The notes beneath the pieces are model-generated. The model was not told the DNA's origin, searched no databases, and saw only the letters and a program-made list of their open reading frames with translations. 6,641 bases of DNA from a bacterium (GTDB taxonomy: Bacteria; UBA9089; JASEGY01), in the NCBI GenBank assembly GCA_030019105.1, contig JASEGY010000197.1, positions 1 through 6,641 on the forward strand. Reading direction: 5' to 3'. A program made the translations under genes and the position numbers. Shown here piece after piece: positions 6,619-6,641 of this stretch. The first letter of the stretch is position 1. Each line of letters starts with the position of its first letter.

Positions 6619-6641
6619 TGGCTGGGGCGGGAGGATTCGAA
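6619..6641 (-). tRNA. Probable tRNA-Gln, 3' end only (cut by window edge)
   Basis: On the minus strand the last 23 nt read as a T loop TTCGAAT, the 3' half of the T stem CCTCC, the acceptor 3' strand CGCCCCA, discriminator G and CCA. An acceptor strand ending CCCCA with discriminator G predicts a tRNA starting TGGGGCG, the hallmark of tRNA-Gln in bacteria. The D and anticodon arms lie outside the window, so identity is inferred; the tRNA assignment itself is stronger than the amino acid. Confidence 0.75.

Overview
The window reads as a piece of bacterial housekeeping chromosome of moderate GC content, with every supported gene on the minus strand, so transcription runs from high to low coordinates. 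The anchors are a full-length threonyl-tRNA synthetase (thrS), translation initiation factor IF-3 (infC), a complete tRNA-Val(GAC) with encoded CCA and the 3' end of a probable tRNA-Gln at the right edge. Full-length two-domain editing ThrRS, an AUU-initiated infC and strong Shine-Dalgarno sites mark it as bacterial. Intergenic spaces are full of palindromic repeats with TTTA/TAAA-loop hairpins and degenerate short-period repeats, a style I associate with genomes of uncultured candidate phyla. I cannot fix the phylum from the sequence.

Layout in the direction of transcription: probable tRNA-Gln 3' end (6641-6619); a repeat-rich spacer; a small retropepsin-like aspartic protease (6449-6030); a spacer holding one copy of a 45-nt dispersed repeat; a short GlmU-like nucleotidyltransferase (5887-4862) whose stop codon overlaps the first two bases of tRNA-Val (4863-4789); a 137-residue coiled-coil protein (4767-4354); thrS (4354-2423), joined to the coiled-coil gene by a TAATG stop/start overlap; a spacer with an 87-bp MITE-like element that appears to have 5-bp target duplications; two AT-rich genes for membrane proteins (2243-1527 and 1527-1219), also joined by TAATG; a 579-bp gene-free region built of nested inverted repeats; infC (630-94), which most likely starts at AUU; and the second, inverted copy of the 45-nt repeat, next to the infC stop.

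The core is a variant of the widespread thrS-infC(-rpmI-rplT) translation cluster; rpmI and rplT would lie beyond position 1 if present. Here thrS and infC are separated by about 1.8 kb holding two unrecognised membrane genes bounded by two repeat elements. Upstream, thrS is led by a coiled-coil gene that starts 21 nt after a tRNA, so tRNA processing would free the 5' end of the thrS message. The GlmU-like protein keeps the uridylyltransferase signature but ends before the acetyltransferase active site.

I see no CRISPR array, phage genes, transposase gene or defence system. The points of most interest are architectural: the invaded thrS-infC spacer, the CDS-tRNA overlap with a shortened GlmU, the AUU start, and several families of non-coding repeats.
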